From a virus, in IMG/VR virus record IMGVR_UViG_3300027851_000765, positions 1 to 20,335 of that record: a stretch of DNA of 20,335 bases. The stretch is one strand, 5' to 3'. Shown piece after piece: positions 1 to 7,489 of the stretch. The notes beneath the pieces are model-generated. The model searched no databases. It was not told the DNA's origin and saw only the letters and a program-made list of their open reading frames with translations. Both the position numbers and the translations under genes were made by a program. How positions within the stretch are numbered: the first letter of the stretch is position 1; each line of letters begins with the position of its first letter.

Positions 1-699
1 GGCAGCGATGGCCGCTTCGCGAGCGTCCAACTCGGCGGCGCGGGCGGCGTCGGCTTCGGCGAAGACCGGCGAGCGACCCTCGCCATTTTCGTGGCGAATG
101 TCGGCGCGGACTTCCGCGGCGATGGCGCTGGCCGACTTGTCCTGCCAGGAAGCCAGGGCCTTGTCGGCCTCTTCCTTGCCGAACTTGCCGAGGATCCAGT
201 CGCGCATGCTCCGGAAACCTTCGGAGACATTGTCTGCCAGCCAGGCCAGCGACAGGTCGGTTTCGGCGAAGGACAGCGGCTCGGAGGTGTCGGCTTCACT
301 GAAGGCCGCGCCCAGGCCCTTGATCGAGGGCGGTTCAGCGCCAAGCCAGCCCACGCTGCGCAGGTGATACTTGCCGGGGGTCGGATTAGCGGGATCGTTG
401 ATGTCGTAGAGGTCGGCGCTGCGGAAGCGATAGCGGCCAGCGGTCACGCCCTCGGCGAAGGCCGGGTCGATGTCGGAGGCCTCGGCGAACAGCACGCCAT
501 TCTCGACGACCAGCTTATCGACCCAGCCCCACGACGGCGCGGCGTCGGTCTTCGGGTGGCCGAGGACGTACGGCGCCTGGTGGATGGCGGGGTCGTAGGA
601 CGAAGCGATGTCGGCCACGTCCGTCTCGGAGAAGACGTAGGTCTTGCCATTTTGGGCGCGGTGACGACCTGCGCGGAAGATGGCGTGGCGATTTTGCAT
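1..699 (-). CDS. Mu gpI-like capsid protease/scaffold, 3' end cut by window edge
   Basis: Late head gene for the maturation protease, which cleaves the scaffold and head proteins during procapsid assembly. The visible 233 residues open with an N-terminal domain typical of the Mu gene I family: a short strand region, the segment FSETDVADIASSYDP at about 22-36, then the family hallmark LGHPKTDAAPSWGWV at about 45-59. The last visible part is rich in Ala, Glu and Arg and looks like the start of the scaffold region. The ATG at 697-699 is the first plausible start in this frame; the Shine-Dalgarno is weak. The gene begins about 90 bp after a palindrome shared with the lysis operon, so it probably heads its own late operon, as gene I does in Mu. 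It is incomplete here: the C-terminus lies beyond base 1. Confidence 0.85.
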   Translation of the reverse strand, partial: MQNRHAIFRAGRHRAQNGKTYVFSETDVADIASSYDPAIHQAPYVLGHPKTDAAPSWGWVDKLVVENGVLFAEASDIDPAFAEGVTAGRYRFRSADLYDINDPANPTPGKYHLRSVGWLGAEPPSIKGLGAAFSEADTSEPLSFAETDLSLAWLADNVSEGFRSMRDWILGKFGKEEADKALASWQDKSASAIAAEVRADIRHENGEGRSPVFAEADAARAAELDAREAAIAA

Positions 700-752
700 G
701 GGGCTCGATCGGGGCTCAGGAACGGGGTGGACATGTCGTCCGTTGAGCCCCC

Positions 753-801
753 ACTATCGGCAGTGTCGAAGCGGCGTTCGCCCCCGACAATTGTCGGGGC
801 C
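753..801 (-). promoter_or_regulatory. Candidate late promoter (PI-like) with 18-bp palindromic activator site
   Basis: The perfect palindrome CCCCGACAATTGTCGGGG is at 782-799, inside a 29-bp block (773-801) that recurs identically at 8865-8893. On the leftward strand GATAGT (753-758) could be a -10 box; it starts 33 bases after the palindrome centre, placing the activator site near -44, comparable to the C-protein sites of Mu. The block precedes the protease gene as PI does in Mu. That the Mor/C-family protein at 8893-9270 binds here is inference. Confidence 0.65.
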
Positions 802-1012
802 AAGCGCCCTGGCCCTAGCTCCAAGCCCTCCCAGCAGATCGCATCGCTCGCCCGCGACATGCCTGTCGCCTGGAAGCCCGTGGAAGGCGCTGGAAGGCCA
901 TGACCGCCCCGCGTCGGCCATCCGGAGCGCCCAGCTGGACACACCCGCCCTGGCCGCCTATTTTAGGGGCACGGTCTAATCCCGGCGGATGCGGGGTCCC
1001 ACGGATCGTCAT
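802..1012. other. Gap between head gene F and the protease operon, no gene seen
   Basis: I find no convincing coding region between the palindrome and the hairpin downstream of F. The Mu gene G found between F and I in Mu has no counterpart here. The only visible pattern is a triple TGGAAG run (about 870-897), with related GGAAGG words at 19930-20010 in the phage left end; I can assign no role to it. Open frames across this stretch lack codon-position bias and recognisable sequence. Confidence 0.5.
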
Positions 1013-1041
1013 GACCCCCGGCGGCAGCTCGCGCGGGGGTC
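1013..1041 (-). terminator. Candidate hairpin terminator after gene F
   Basis: Arms GACCCCCG (1013-1020) and CGGGGGTC (1034-1041) pair perfectly with a 13-base loop, two bases beyond the stop codon of F. A T-rich tail (TTTCATTT) is on the rightward side only; leftward transcripts have no U run, so termination of the lysis/head operon here would be weak or factor-assisted. Confidence 0.4.
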
Positions 1042-1043
1042 TT

Positions 1044-2354
1044 TCATTTCCGGGCATAGACGAGTGAGCCGACCCGGAAGCCGGCGTCGGTCTGGGTCCG
1101 CTGGTCCTTGGCCTTACCCCGGTTGCCGGGCGGATAAGCCGTCGCGCCCCACCACACGCCGTCCCGCTGTTGGAAGCTTGCGACAAACGCCTCGCGCCCG
1201 TCGCCCGACTTGATCCAGGCCACATAGTTGCGGACCAGCACCGACGTGCCGTCCGCCCGCAGCTGCAGGGAGTGCCAGATCTCGTCGGGGTCCTTCAGCG
1301 CATGGGCCAGGATCTCGGCATAGGCGGCGCGGCCGGCTAGGTGCTGTTTGGCCGCGGTGCTCAGGCCATCGGCCGTGTGGCGCTCGAAAATGCGCTGGCC
1401 GATCACGAGCGGGATCTGGGCGCGGTCGAAGAACACTTCGCCCTCGCCCTTTCCAAGCACCTTGGAAAACGCTTCGAAGACCGTTTTGGGATCGCCGCCG
1501 CCGAGATCCTCGCGCAGCCTGACGCCCGATGGCAGGGCGCGAGCCTGGCGCATGGCCGGCAGCGCGCGCGGCATCCGTTCGCCCTGGACGAGATCGCGTT
1601 GGCGTTCGGGAGCCGGCGGCGGAACCAGGTTGGAGCGCCTGGCCATCCCGACATTGTAGTCGAAGCCCGCGTCGATCCCGACTGGGACCTCGCGGATCTC
1701 GCCCGTCCGCCGGTTCTTCACCGGCCGGGTGTCATAGACGCCCATGCGCTCCAGCTCGGTCTCGGACGTGACGGCCGCGCCGGCCCGCTCCGACGTGACA
1801 AAGCATTTGCAGCCCCAGCCGTTGGGGCAGAAGTGCGTGATCCAGAACGTATGATTGATCGGCAGCGAGATGAGGTCCCAAGCCACGTGCTCAAGGCGTG
1901 GCCGCTCCTGGCGGGTGTGGTGATAGGTCAGGATCGGCCGGGTCGCCGCGTTCTGGCTGAAGCGGTCCCAGCGGCCGACCGCGTGGGCCATCCGCATATT
2001 GACGTCGAAGATGGTTCGCAGGCGGGCGGGCGAGCCCAGCTCGACCAGCTCCTGGACGCCGGTCACTGGATCGACCTGCAGAGCCTTGCCCCACCAGCCC
2101 TTGGCCTGCAGCAGCGGCGTGATCTCGCGGGCGAACTGGACGCCGCTCTTGCCGTCCTTCAGGGCCGCCCGGAGCCCGCCGTGAACATCGGCCAGGAGGT
2201 CCGCCGTGGCCATCTTCGCCACCACGAATGCGGTCAGGTGCTCCTCGCGGCGCATGTCGCGCCAGTCGAACGACAGTCGGCCGCCGACGACCTGGTCTTC
2301 GAAATAGGCCACGGCCTGGGCCGGCGGCCTGGCCTGGAAGCGGACCACGCTCAT
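1044..2354 (-). CDS. Mu F-like head morphogenesis protein fused to a PBECR-type nuclease domain
   Basis: Minor head protein of the Phage_Mu_F (SPP1 gp7) family, thought to act at the portal vertex during capsid assembly and DNA ejection. Of 436 residues, about 1-240 form the F domain; the family's C-terminal Cys-rich element is visible as HFCPNGWGCKCFV (174-186). After a Pro/Arg-rich linker (243-285), residues about 286-436 resemble the phage Barnase-EndoU-ColicinE5/D-RelE-like (PBECR) nuclease domains often found at the end of such head proteins, including DPDEIWHSLQLR at 355-366 and a Gly/Trp-containing C-terminal strand set ending in GSLVYARK. The start ATG overlaps the portal stop by 4 bp (ATGA). 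The toxin-like domain may be injected with phage DNA or delivered to competitors; that function is inference from family knowledge, not shown by the sequence. Confidence 0.88.
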   Translation of the reverse strand: MSVVRFQARPPAQAVAYFEDQVVGGRLSFDWRDMRREEHLTAFVVAKMATADLLADVHGGLRAALKDGKSGVQFAREITPLLQAKGWWGKALQVDPVTGVQELVELGSPARLRTIFDVNMRMAHAVGRWDRFSQNAATRPILTYHHTRQERPRLEHVAWDLISLPINHTFWITHFCPNGWGCKCFVTSERAGAAVTSETELERMGVYDTRPVKNRRTGEIREVPVGIDAGFDYNVGMARRSNLVPPPAPERQRDLVQGERMPRALPAMRQARALPSGVRLREDLGGGDPKTVFEAFSKVLGKGEGEVFFDRAQIPLVIGQRIFERHTADGLSTAAKQHLAGRAAYAEILAHALKDPDEIWHSLQLRADGTSVLVRNYVAWIKSGDGREAFVASFQQRDGVWWGATAYPPGNRGKAKDQRTQTDAGFRVGSLVYARK

Positions 2355-3877
2355 GCGCTGGCGTCGTCAGCCGCCGCCATCGCCGCCGAGGTCGCACCAC
2401 CGACCTGGCCCGCCAGCCGAGCTTCGAACAGCGACCGACCCAGCAGCTCGACAAGCTTGCCGCCGGCCGGGTCGGCCAGCAGCTCGCCCAGGTCGTTGAT
2501 CGCGTCGTTGAGATCGGGCCTGGCCTCGACGAACGCCACCAGGCGGTCGCGGATCGGCCGCATCACCTCTTCCCACTCCAGCTCGTCCACGAACTCGTCG
2601 ATGGCGTCGCGGTCGCCGCCTTCGGCGAAGGTGGCTGTGGAGGGCGAAGGCAGCGCCAGGCGCGCGGGCGGCGCCGTCAAGGCTGGCGCGGCGGGCATGG
2701 CGGTGAGTTTCCAGCCAGGGCCGACGAAGGCCTGGACGATCTCGTCGCTCTCGGGTTCCAGGCCAGCGTCGCGCAGGGCCTTCACGGCCTTGCCCTTCTT
2801 CTCCAGCAGCTCCGCCGAGGCGGCTTCGTCTTCCGGCGAAGGGCGCGAGATCTGCGGCACGGCCGCGCCGGGGAAGTTCCAGGCGGTCAGCCAGGTCGCT
2901 GGGCCGTTCTGGAAGCTTTCGCACTGCAGCTCGGCGTCGGCGTCGGTCAGCTCCTCGCGAACGCCCATGTGGACCTGGGACTGCGACAGGCTCGCGCCGT
3001 CGTCCGTGGTCATGGTCTGGCCCAGAATGATCTTGGCGATGGACGCGTTCATCTGACGCAGGAAGGTCGCCTGATCGACGGTGCCGCGCGCCGCTTCCAG
3101 GAGGGCGACTGTCATGCCCTCGGGGATTGCCGCCGCGCCGTCCAGACGAAGCCGGCGGGCCACGTCCAGGGCGTCGCGCTGGGTTTGCTGGTCCGAGCCG
3201 GCCGGATAGGTCGTATAGGTCGAGGGCGCGCCGTACTTCTCCAGCGCGCGCAGCCAGAACCCCAGCCCCTGTTTCTTGAAGAACACCGGCCAATAGAGCT
3301 GGTGCGCCAGGCCCAGACCGTAGGGATCGTCGTCGTTGTCCGCGCCCCAGCTGGTGACCCAGAACTTCTTGGGCGCCAGCACCTGGCCCTCGATCATGCT
3401 CTCGCGGGTGATCAGTCGCAGCTCGCCGCTGGGCGTGAACCGGAAGCGCCAAGGCGTGCGGACCTTCGGCTTGTTTAGCCACACCCGGCTGTTGACGATC
3501 CCCCACATGCACTCGGCGACGTCGTAGCCATAGAAGGCGCCCCAAATCTTGGTGCCGCACGTCTGGTCGAAGCGGATCTGGGAGAGGTTGAACCGCAGAT
3601 GGTCAGCGGCCTCGACCGACAACGGATCGTCGGCGCCCGGCTTGACCAGCAGTGGCCGACCCATCAGCGCCAGGCGGCGCTGCTGGAAGCATGCGGCGAC
3701 CTGGTCGTCGCGGCGAAGTTCGCGATAGGCCTCGTAGTTGTTGCCCAGGCGGCGAAGCACCGTGTCCTGGACCTCGCGCAGCGCGCCCATGAACGGGATA
3801 GTGATGTCCACGCCCGCGACGCTGATCGCGATCTCGTCGGTGACGGGCTTGTCGTTCACCGGTTCGGTGGTCTGCAT
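2351..3877 (-). CDS. Portal protein, Mu gp29-like (DUF935)
   Basis: Dodecameric portal ring at the head vertex through which DNA is packaged and ejected. The 508-residue length suits the DUF935 family (Mu gp29 is about 512). Family-like segments include DDQVAACFQQRRLALMGRP near residues 57-75, the GYDVAECMW strand near 117-125, and FRFTPSGELRL near 145-155. The C-terminal third is Glu/Ala/Asp rich and acidic. The gene lies one base after the large terminase stop, so translation is probably coupled, and it overlaps the F gene by 4 bp. Terminase, portal and F in this order match Mu genes 28, 29 and 30. Confidence 0.93.
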   Translation of the reverse strand: MQTTEPVNDKPVTDEIAISVAGVDITIPFMGALREVQDTVLRRLGNNYEAYRELRRDDQVAACFQQRRLALMGRPLLVKPGADDPLSVEAADHLRFNLSQIRFDQTCGTKIWGAFYGYDVAECMWGIVNSRVWLNKPKVRTPWRFRFTPSGELRLITRESMIEGQVLAPKKFWVTSWGADNDDDPYGLGLAHQLYWPVFFKKQGLGFWLRALEKYGAPSTYTTYPAGSDQQTQRDALDVARRLRLDGAAAIPEGMTVALLEAARGTVDQATFLRQMNASIAKIILGQTMTTDDGASLSQSQVHMGVREELTDADAELQCESFQNGPATWLTAWNFPGAAVPQISRPSPEDEAASAELLEKKGKAVKALRDAGLEPESDEIVQAFVGPGWKLTAMPAAPALTAPPARLALPSPSTATFAEGGDRDAIDEFVDELEWEEVMRPIRDRLVAFVEARPDLNDAINDLGELLADPAGGKLVELLGRSLFEARLAGQVGGATSAAMAAADDASA

Positions 3878-3878
3878 G

Positions 3879-5528
3879 TCAGTAGCCCGCCAGGCTTAGG
3901 GGTTCGTAGGGAGAGGCCGCTTCGTCGCCGAGGTAGCCGGAGGGCGCGCCGGTCGCGCCGCTGGTCACGGCGGTCGCGACATCAATCGGGCCTTCGCGGA
4001 GGGCGGCCGAAGCGTGGAACAGCGCGACGGCGGCGTCGCCGTGCCGCTTGTCCTTGGTCTCTTCGCCCTCGTCGGACATTTCCTTGGTGCGGCCTTCGGG
4101 CACGCGGGGCGCGCCGTTGATGATCTCGACCATGCGCAGATCGGTGGCGATGTTGCTGTCGCGCGGGATTTGGATGCGGTCGTCTTCGAACCGCGAATGC
4201 AGCGGCGTTCCCTCGGCCATCCACCAGGGCGCCAGCGCCTTGATCGCCTCGACGATGGCGCGGCCGAAGATCTGCTGGAGCCGCTCCACTAGCGTGCCGC
4301 CGCTGCCGTGGGCGTCGGCCTTGGCGCGCTTGCGGCGGATGCCCTTCAGGATGAAGGTCCAAACGAACAGCTGCTCGGTGAAGGGGACGTTGCGCAGCTC
4401 GACGACGAACGGCGTGCGCCAGCTGCGGCCGATCAGCTCCTGCAAGATCCAGATCACCGAAAGGTCGCTGTAGCGGCCATAGTCGCCGCCGATCCCGTGC
4501 GGGCAGCTCTGGTCGAGGCTCGACAGCCACGGCGCCAGCTCGCGCCTGCACCAATCGGTGATGAAAGCCAGGCGCTCGACATCGGTCAGGAACGTGAACT
4601 CGGTAGGCAGCGACAGCCGGATGACGGGCACGCCGACCTCTTCGGCGCGCAGGATCAGGTCGTGGGCCAGCCACTTCCCCGCTGACATGGACGGGATGCA
4701 GTCCAGTTCCTGCGCGGCCCGCTTGCCCATGACCTTGCGGATCTTGGCGACCCACTTGTCCTCGGCCTCTTGGGTCAGGTCCCAGCCTTTGATGGTCGCG
4801 ATCCGCCGGTAGAGGCCTTGTTCTATCGCCAACCCGAATGGGATCGTCACGACGTGACCGGCCTGCTCGCCCGAGCGGATCTCCGCGATCAGCTTGTTGA
4901 AGGCGTTGTCGGCGCCGTCGTGGGTGGAGATGATCACCACCCGCGATCCCAGGATGATCAGCGGCAGGGCGGCGGCCAGCAGCCGCTCCAAGTCGTTGTG
5001 GAATGCCCCTTCGTCGATGCGAATGAGGCCCTGGCGTCCCCGGATCGACCTGGGCGCGCTGCTGAGCGCCAGGATCTTGTGGCCACTGGCGAAGTCGATC
5101 CGGAACGACTTGATCTGCCGCGTTTCGCCCGGCTTGTTCAGATCCTCGTCGTCGAACATCACCTCGCCGACGATGGCGTCGATGCCCATGAAGGCCTTGG
5201 CGAACCCCGCGCAGGCCTCGATGTATTCGAGGGCCATGTCGAAGGACGGACCGATGTAGAAGACGTCGTCGCCGCCGTCGCTCGCCCTGGTCGCGGCTGT
5301 GACCACGTCGTCGCCCGCGAAAGCCCAGGTCAGGCCGGTGCGTCGGCCCTTCTCGACGACCAGCAGCTCGTGCTCGTGCGACAGGCGCACGGCTTCCTTC
5401 TGGTAATCGTGAAAGATGCCGTCGGCGCCAAGGACGTCGACGGCTTCCAGCACGCGCTCTTTGGTGCCGTTGCGAGATCCGATGTCCGCCGATAGCGGAT
5501 CGGTCTGCGTCTCGACCACGGCGGTCAT
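3879..5528 (-). CDS. Terminase large subunit, Mu gp28-like
   Basis: ATP-driven DNA packaging motor and headful nuclease. In the 549-residue protein the deviant P-loop VEKGRRTGLTW lies at about 58-68, replacing the classical GxxGxGK as in Mu gp28 relatives; the Walker B-like LIRIDEGAF is at 168-176. STHDGADNAFN (200-210) fits the coupling motif region. An RNase H-fold nuclease begins near GIGGDYGRYSDLS (344-356), with Asp348 a likely metal ligand. The C-terminus is low complexity (Gly/Ala/Pro). I use the ATG at 5526-5528, which overlaps the upstream stop by one base (TGATG); a GTG immediately before it at 5529-5531 is an alternative. Partner: the small subunit encoded just upstream. Confidence 0.93.
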   Translation of the reverse strand: MTAVVETQTDPLSADIGSRNGTKERVLEAVDVLGADGIFHDYQKEAVRLSHEHELLVVEKGRRTGLTWAFAGDDVVTAATRASDGGDDVFYIGPSFDMALEYIEACAGFAKAFMGIDAIVGEVMFDDEDLNKPGETRQIKSFRIDFASGHKILALSSAPRSIRGRQGLIRIDEGAFHNDLERLLAAALPLIILGSRVVIISTHDGADNAFNKLIAEIRSGEQAGHVVTIPFGLAIEQGLYRRIATIKGWDLTQEAEDKWVAKIRKVMGKRAAQELDCIPSMSAGKWLAHDLILRAEEVGVPVIRLSLPTEFTFLTDVERLAFITDWCRRELAPWLSSLDQSCPHGIGGDYGRYSDLSVIWILQELIGRSWRTPFVVELRNVPFTEQLFVWTFILKGIRRKRAKADAHGSGGTLVERLQQIFGRAIVEAIKALAPWWMAEGTPLHSRFEDDRIQIPRDSNIATDLRMVEIINGAPRVPEGRTKEMSDEGEETKDKRHGDAAVALFHASAALREGPIDVATAVTSGATGAPSGYLGDEAASPYEPLSLAGY

Positions 5529-6121
5529 CACTTGTCCGCCTTGCCGGCGACCTTGACGATCTTCACGCCCATGATCTTGGCGCGGACCTCGGCGGCGGTT
5601 TCGGCCGACCAGCCGCGCTCCTTGGCCACCTCGTCCACTCGGCTGACGGCCTTGCGCAGCGCCGCTTCCTCGATCTTCATCAGACGCGCCGCGTCGATAG
5701 ACTGAGCCGAGGCCAAGTCCTTCAGCGCGCCCGACAGATACTTCACCTGTTGAGGATCGAGGGTCAGCGGCTGACCCTCGGTTTCCTCGCTCTCGTCTTC
5801 TTCGTCGGACCCCGGCGCGGCCGTGAGCGTTTCGAACACTATGCCGTGCATCAGTTCGAAGTTCAGTCGCGCGACCTGGTTGTCGGGCTGGTCGCCAAAT
5901 TTGGCCGTGAGCGCCTCGGCCATGGCGCGCGAACGCCGCATGCGCTCGCCGACCTGGGCGAGGTTCTTCACATGACGGCCCAGCGCCGAACGGGAGACTT
6001 CCGCGTCCAGCTCCAGGAGCTTCTTGCGGATGTCGTCGATAGAACTGCCGTCTTCGCGCAGGCGGCCAATCAGCTCGCGGATCTCTTTGGGGAGCTTGCT
6101 GATCGAGGAAGGGCGAGTCAT
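5528..6121 (-). CDS. Terminase small subunit, Mu gp27-like (DUF3486)
   Basis: DNA-recognition component of the packaging complex. The 197-residue protein opens with a helix-turn-helix-like region (about 8-55): LPKEIRELIGRL, then SIDDIRKKL and SRSALGRHVKNL, the usual start of DUF3486 proteins. A basic patch (GERMRRSRAMAEAL) follows, then an acidic, disordered stretch SDEEDESEETEG (about 104-115) and a helical C-terminal oligomerisation-like region ending in basic residues. It directly precedes the large terminase with a one-base stop/start overlap and is 4 bases after the gp26-like stop, so one leftward late operon is implied. Position and sequence agree, so the assignment is secure at family level. 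Confidence 0.9.
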   Translation of the reverse strand: MTRPSSISKLPKEIRELIGRLREDGSSIDDIRKKLLELDAEVSRSALGRHVKNLAQVGERMRRSRAMAEALTAKFGDQPDNQVARLNFELMHGIVFETLTAAPGSDEEDESEETEGQPLTLDPQQVKYLSGALKDLASAQSIDAARLMKIEEAALRKAVSRVDEVAKERGWSAETAAEVRAKIMGVKIVKVAGKADK

Positions 6122-6125
6122 TCGG

Positions 6126-6428
6126 CTAGGCCCCTAGGCCGGGCGCCGCGATGCCCTCGCAACCGATCGATCCCCGCGCCACGGCTACGCCGCGTTCGGT
6201 GATCCGCACCACCATCACCTTGTCCTTGAAGAACTCGACGACGATACAGCCGGCGTCTTCCAGGAAGCGCAGCTGCTCGCGGACATAGGAGCGATCAAGC
6301 CCAGCATGATGGCCCAGGGCGCGTAGGGCCATCTCCAGCACGCTCTCGTTGGAGTGACCGTGGTCTTCGATCAGCAGCTTGAGAATGCACAGGCGGCGGT
6401 TGGCCTTCAGGTTCTCGGCGTAGCTCAC
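6126..6428 (-). CDS. Mu gp26-like winged-helix phage protein
   Basis: A 100-residue protein of the conserved family occupying the gp26 position of Mu-like phages (VpaChn25_0724-type). It reads as a small winged helix: ANRRLCILKLLIEDHGHSN at about 9-27, a recognition-helix-like segment DRSYVREQLRFLEDAGCI (45-62), then a wing of beta strands (VVEFFKDKVMVVRITERG). Its role is unknown; DNA binding in packaging or late regulation is plausible. The start overlaps the gp25-like stop by 4 bp (ATGA), and the small terminase follows after 4 bases. Confidence 0.82.
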   Translation of the reverse strand: MSYAENLKANRRLCILKLLIEDHGHSNESVLEMALRALGHHAGLDRSYVREQLRFLEDAGCIVVEFFKDKVMVVRITERGVAVARGSIGCEGIAAPGLGA

Positions 6429-6796
6429 GACGCACGCTCCACACCAAGCTTCAGGAAGTAGCCTTCCAGGCGATCCACGCCGGCTTTGGTGGCGTCGGCC
6501 GTCTTGGCCACGCCCTTCACCTCGCCCTCAACGCGGGCCAGGTCGGCCTTGGTCGGAAGCCGCGCGATGTCTTCTTTGAGACCTTCGACGTCCTTCTCGA
6601 CTTCGATGATCCGCTTTTCATGGTCGGTGACGGCGACGTCGATCTTCTCGTCGGCCGAGTTGAGCCCGGCGACGGCGGCGTTGACGATCTTCGTCACCTC
6701 CTGGATCGCGAGCTGCCGGAGCGACCAGCAGATCCAGAGCATCAGCAGGCTCAGCACCATCTGCATGATCGGCCAGAACTTCATAAACGCGGCCAC
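6425..6796 (-). CDS. Mu gp25-like membrane-anchored coiled-coil protein (DUF2730)
   Basis: The 123-residue protein has one N-terminal membrane segment (about residues 8-27, PIMQMVLSLLMLWICWSLRQ) followed by a long charged helical or coiled-coil stretch with spaced LPTKADLARVEGEV and DRLEGYFL motifs, the pattern of DUF2730 proteins at the gp25 position in Mu relatives. Function is not established. I chose the GTG at 6794-6796 because a good Shine-Dalgarno (AGGAAGGG) lies 7 bases upstream; an ATG at 6784 is an alternative that removes four residues. It sits between the zinc-finger gene and the gp26-like gene, overlapping the latter by 4 bp. Confidence 0.82.
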   Translation of the reverse strand: MAAFMKFWPIMQMVLSLLMLWICWSLRQLAIQEVTKIVNAAVAGLNSADEKIDVAVTDHEKRIIEVEKDVEGLKEDIARLPTKADLARVEGEVKGVAKTADATKAGVDRLEGYFLKLGVERAS

Positions 6797-6798
6797 GG

Positions 6799-7029
6799 TC
6801 AGCCCTTCCTAAACAGACGCGGCCGGCGCTCCAGCGCCTCCGCACAATCCACGCACCGCAGCGCGCCCGGCTGGGCTTCGCGGCGGGCTAGTTCGATGGC
6901 GTCGCCGCAATCCACGCAGCCGACCAGGTCGTCGGGACCTCGGGTGTGGGCCTTGTCCAGGACGCGCTCGATGGCGCGCTCGCGGGCGAAGGCTTCGATC
7001 TCCTGGGCGCGATCCACGACGTCGGTCAT
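6799..7029 (-). CDS. TraR/DksA-type C4 zinc-finger protein
   Basis: A 76-residue protein with a helical N-terminal half (DRAQEIEAFARERAIERVL) and a C-terminal four-cysteine zinc finger: CVDC at about 43-46 and CVDC again at about 63-66, separated by a 16-residue loop. This is the short TraR/DksA family, whose members bind in the secondary channel of RNA polymerase and alter promoter choice without ppGpp (established for TraR). Such genes are common in Mu-like phages near the lysis region. Whether this one acts on host or late phage promoters is not visible. The start ATG overlaps the upstream membrane miniprotein stop (ATGA), and two bases separate its stop from the gp25-like start. Confidence 0.85.
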   Translation of the reverse strand: MTDVVDRAQEIEAFARERAIERVLDKAHTRGPDDLVGCVDCGDAIELARREAQPGALRCVDCAEALERRPRLFRKG

Positions 7030-7175
7030 CGACGCTCGCTCGCGGCGACGATGCGGTCCCACTCGCCCGAAATCAGGCGGAACAGGTGGTCCCGAAACGC
7101 GAAGCCGCCGACCGCGCCGACCACCAGGCCGGCGGTCGCCGAGATCGCGATCAGCACCAGGTCGCCGCCGCTCAC
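7026..7175 (-). CDS. 49-residue single-span membrane miniprotein in the lysis cassette
   Basis: This short gene starts at GTG 7173-7175, overlapping the Rz1 stop by 4 bp (GTGA), and ends overlapping the zinc-finger ATG by 4 bp. The product has one clear membrane segment (about residues 6-27: LVLIAISATAGLVVGAVGGF), then a charged tail FRDHLFRLISGEWDRIV. It matches nothing I can name. Small membrane proteins at this place in Mu-like phages are sometimes a second holin or antiholin; that is a guess from context. Coupling on both sides and the codon pattern support it as a real gene. Confidence 0.7.
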   Translation of the reverse strand: MSGGDLVLIAISATAGLVVGAVGGFAFRDHLFRLISGEWDRIVAASERR

Positions 7176-7489
7176 TTCGCGCCCGCCTTGGCGCATGCCT
7201 TCCTCGCGTCCTGAACGATGTCCTCGGCCGCGTCGCCACGGGCGATCTTGCTGTCCAGGAACCGGCCGCCGGCATCGTTGTGGCGGATCACGGCGCCGGC
7301 GCTGTCCGCCACGGGCGGCAGCGTCCGGTTCAGCTCGTCCGGACACACCAGACGCGTGGTCTCGACCCGGTCGATGATCGGGTCAGGGGCGCTCGGCGGC
7401 GGCGGACCAACGTGCCCGCACGCACTCAGCGTCGCACACGATAAGGCCATCGCCATCGCGAGGCGCGGCGTTGAGAGCGGCGGCTGCAC
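7172..7489 (-). CDS. Rz1-like outer-membrane spanin lipoprotein
   Basis: Outer-membrane half of the spanin pair that fuses the two membranes in the last step of lysis. The 105-residue product starts with a lipoprotein signal: MAMALSCATLSAC at about 12-24, with lipobox LSAC and the lipidated Cys at 24, followed at once by a Pro-rich stretch (GPPPPSAPDP), a hallmark of Rz1 proteins. The C-terminal part is longer than in lambda Rz1. The GTG start (7487-7489) has AGGAAA 6 bases upstream. The first 107 bases overlap the end of the Rz gene in another frame, the usual nested spanin arrangement, which strongly supports both genes. Confidence 0.82.
   Translation of the reverse strand: MQPPLSTPRLAMAMALSCATLSACGHVGPPPPSAPDPIIDRVETTRLVCPDELNRTLPPVADSAGAVIRHNDAGGRFLDSKIARGDAAEDIVQDARKACAKAGAK

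Noticed and set aside
444-944. Leftward frame crossing the protease start and the palindrome
   Set aside because: It overlaps the protease gene in another frame and gives a Pro/Ser/Arg-rich sequence without family resemblance.
1341-3056. Long rightward open frame opposite F and portal
   Set aside because: Antisense of two well recognised genes; long antisense frames are common in GC-rich DNA.
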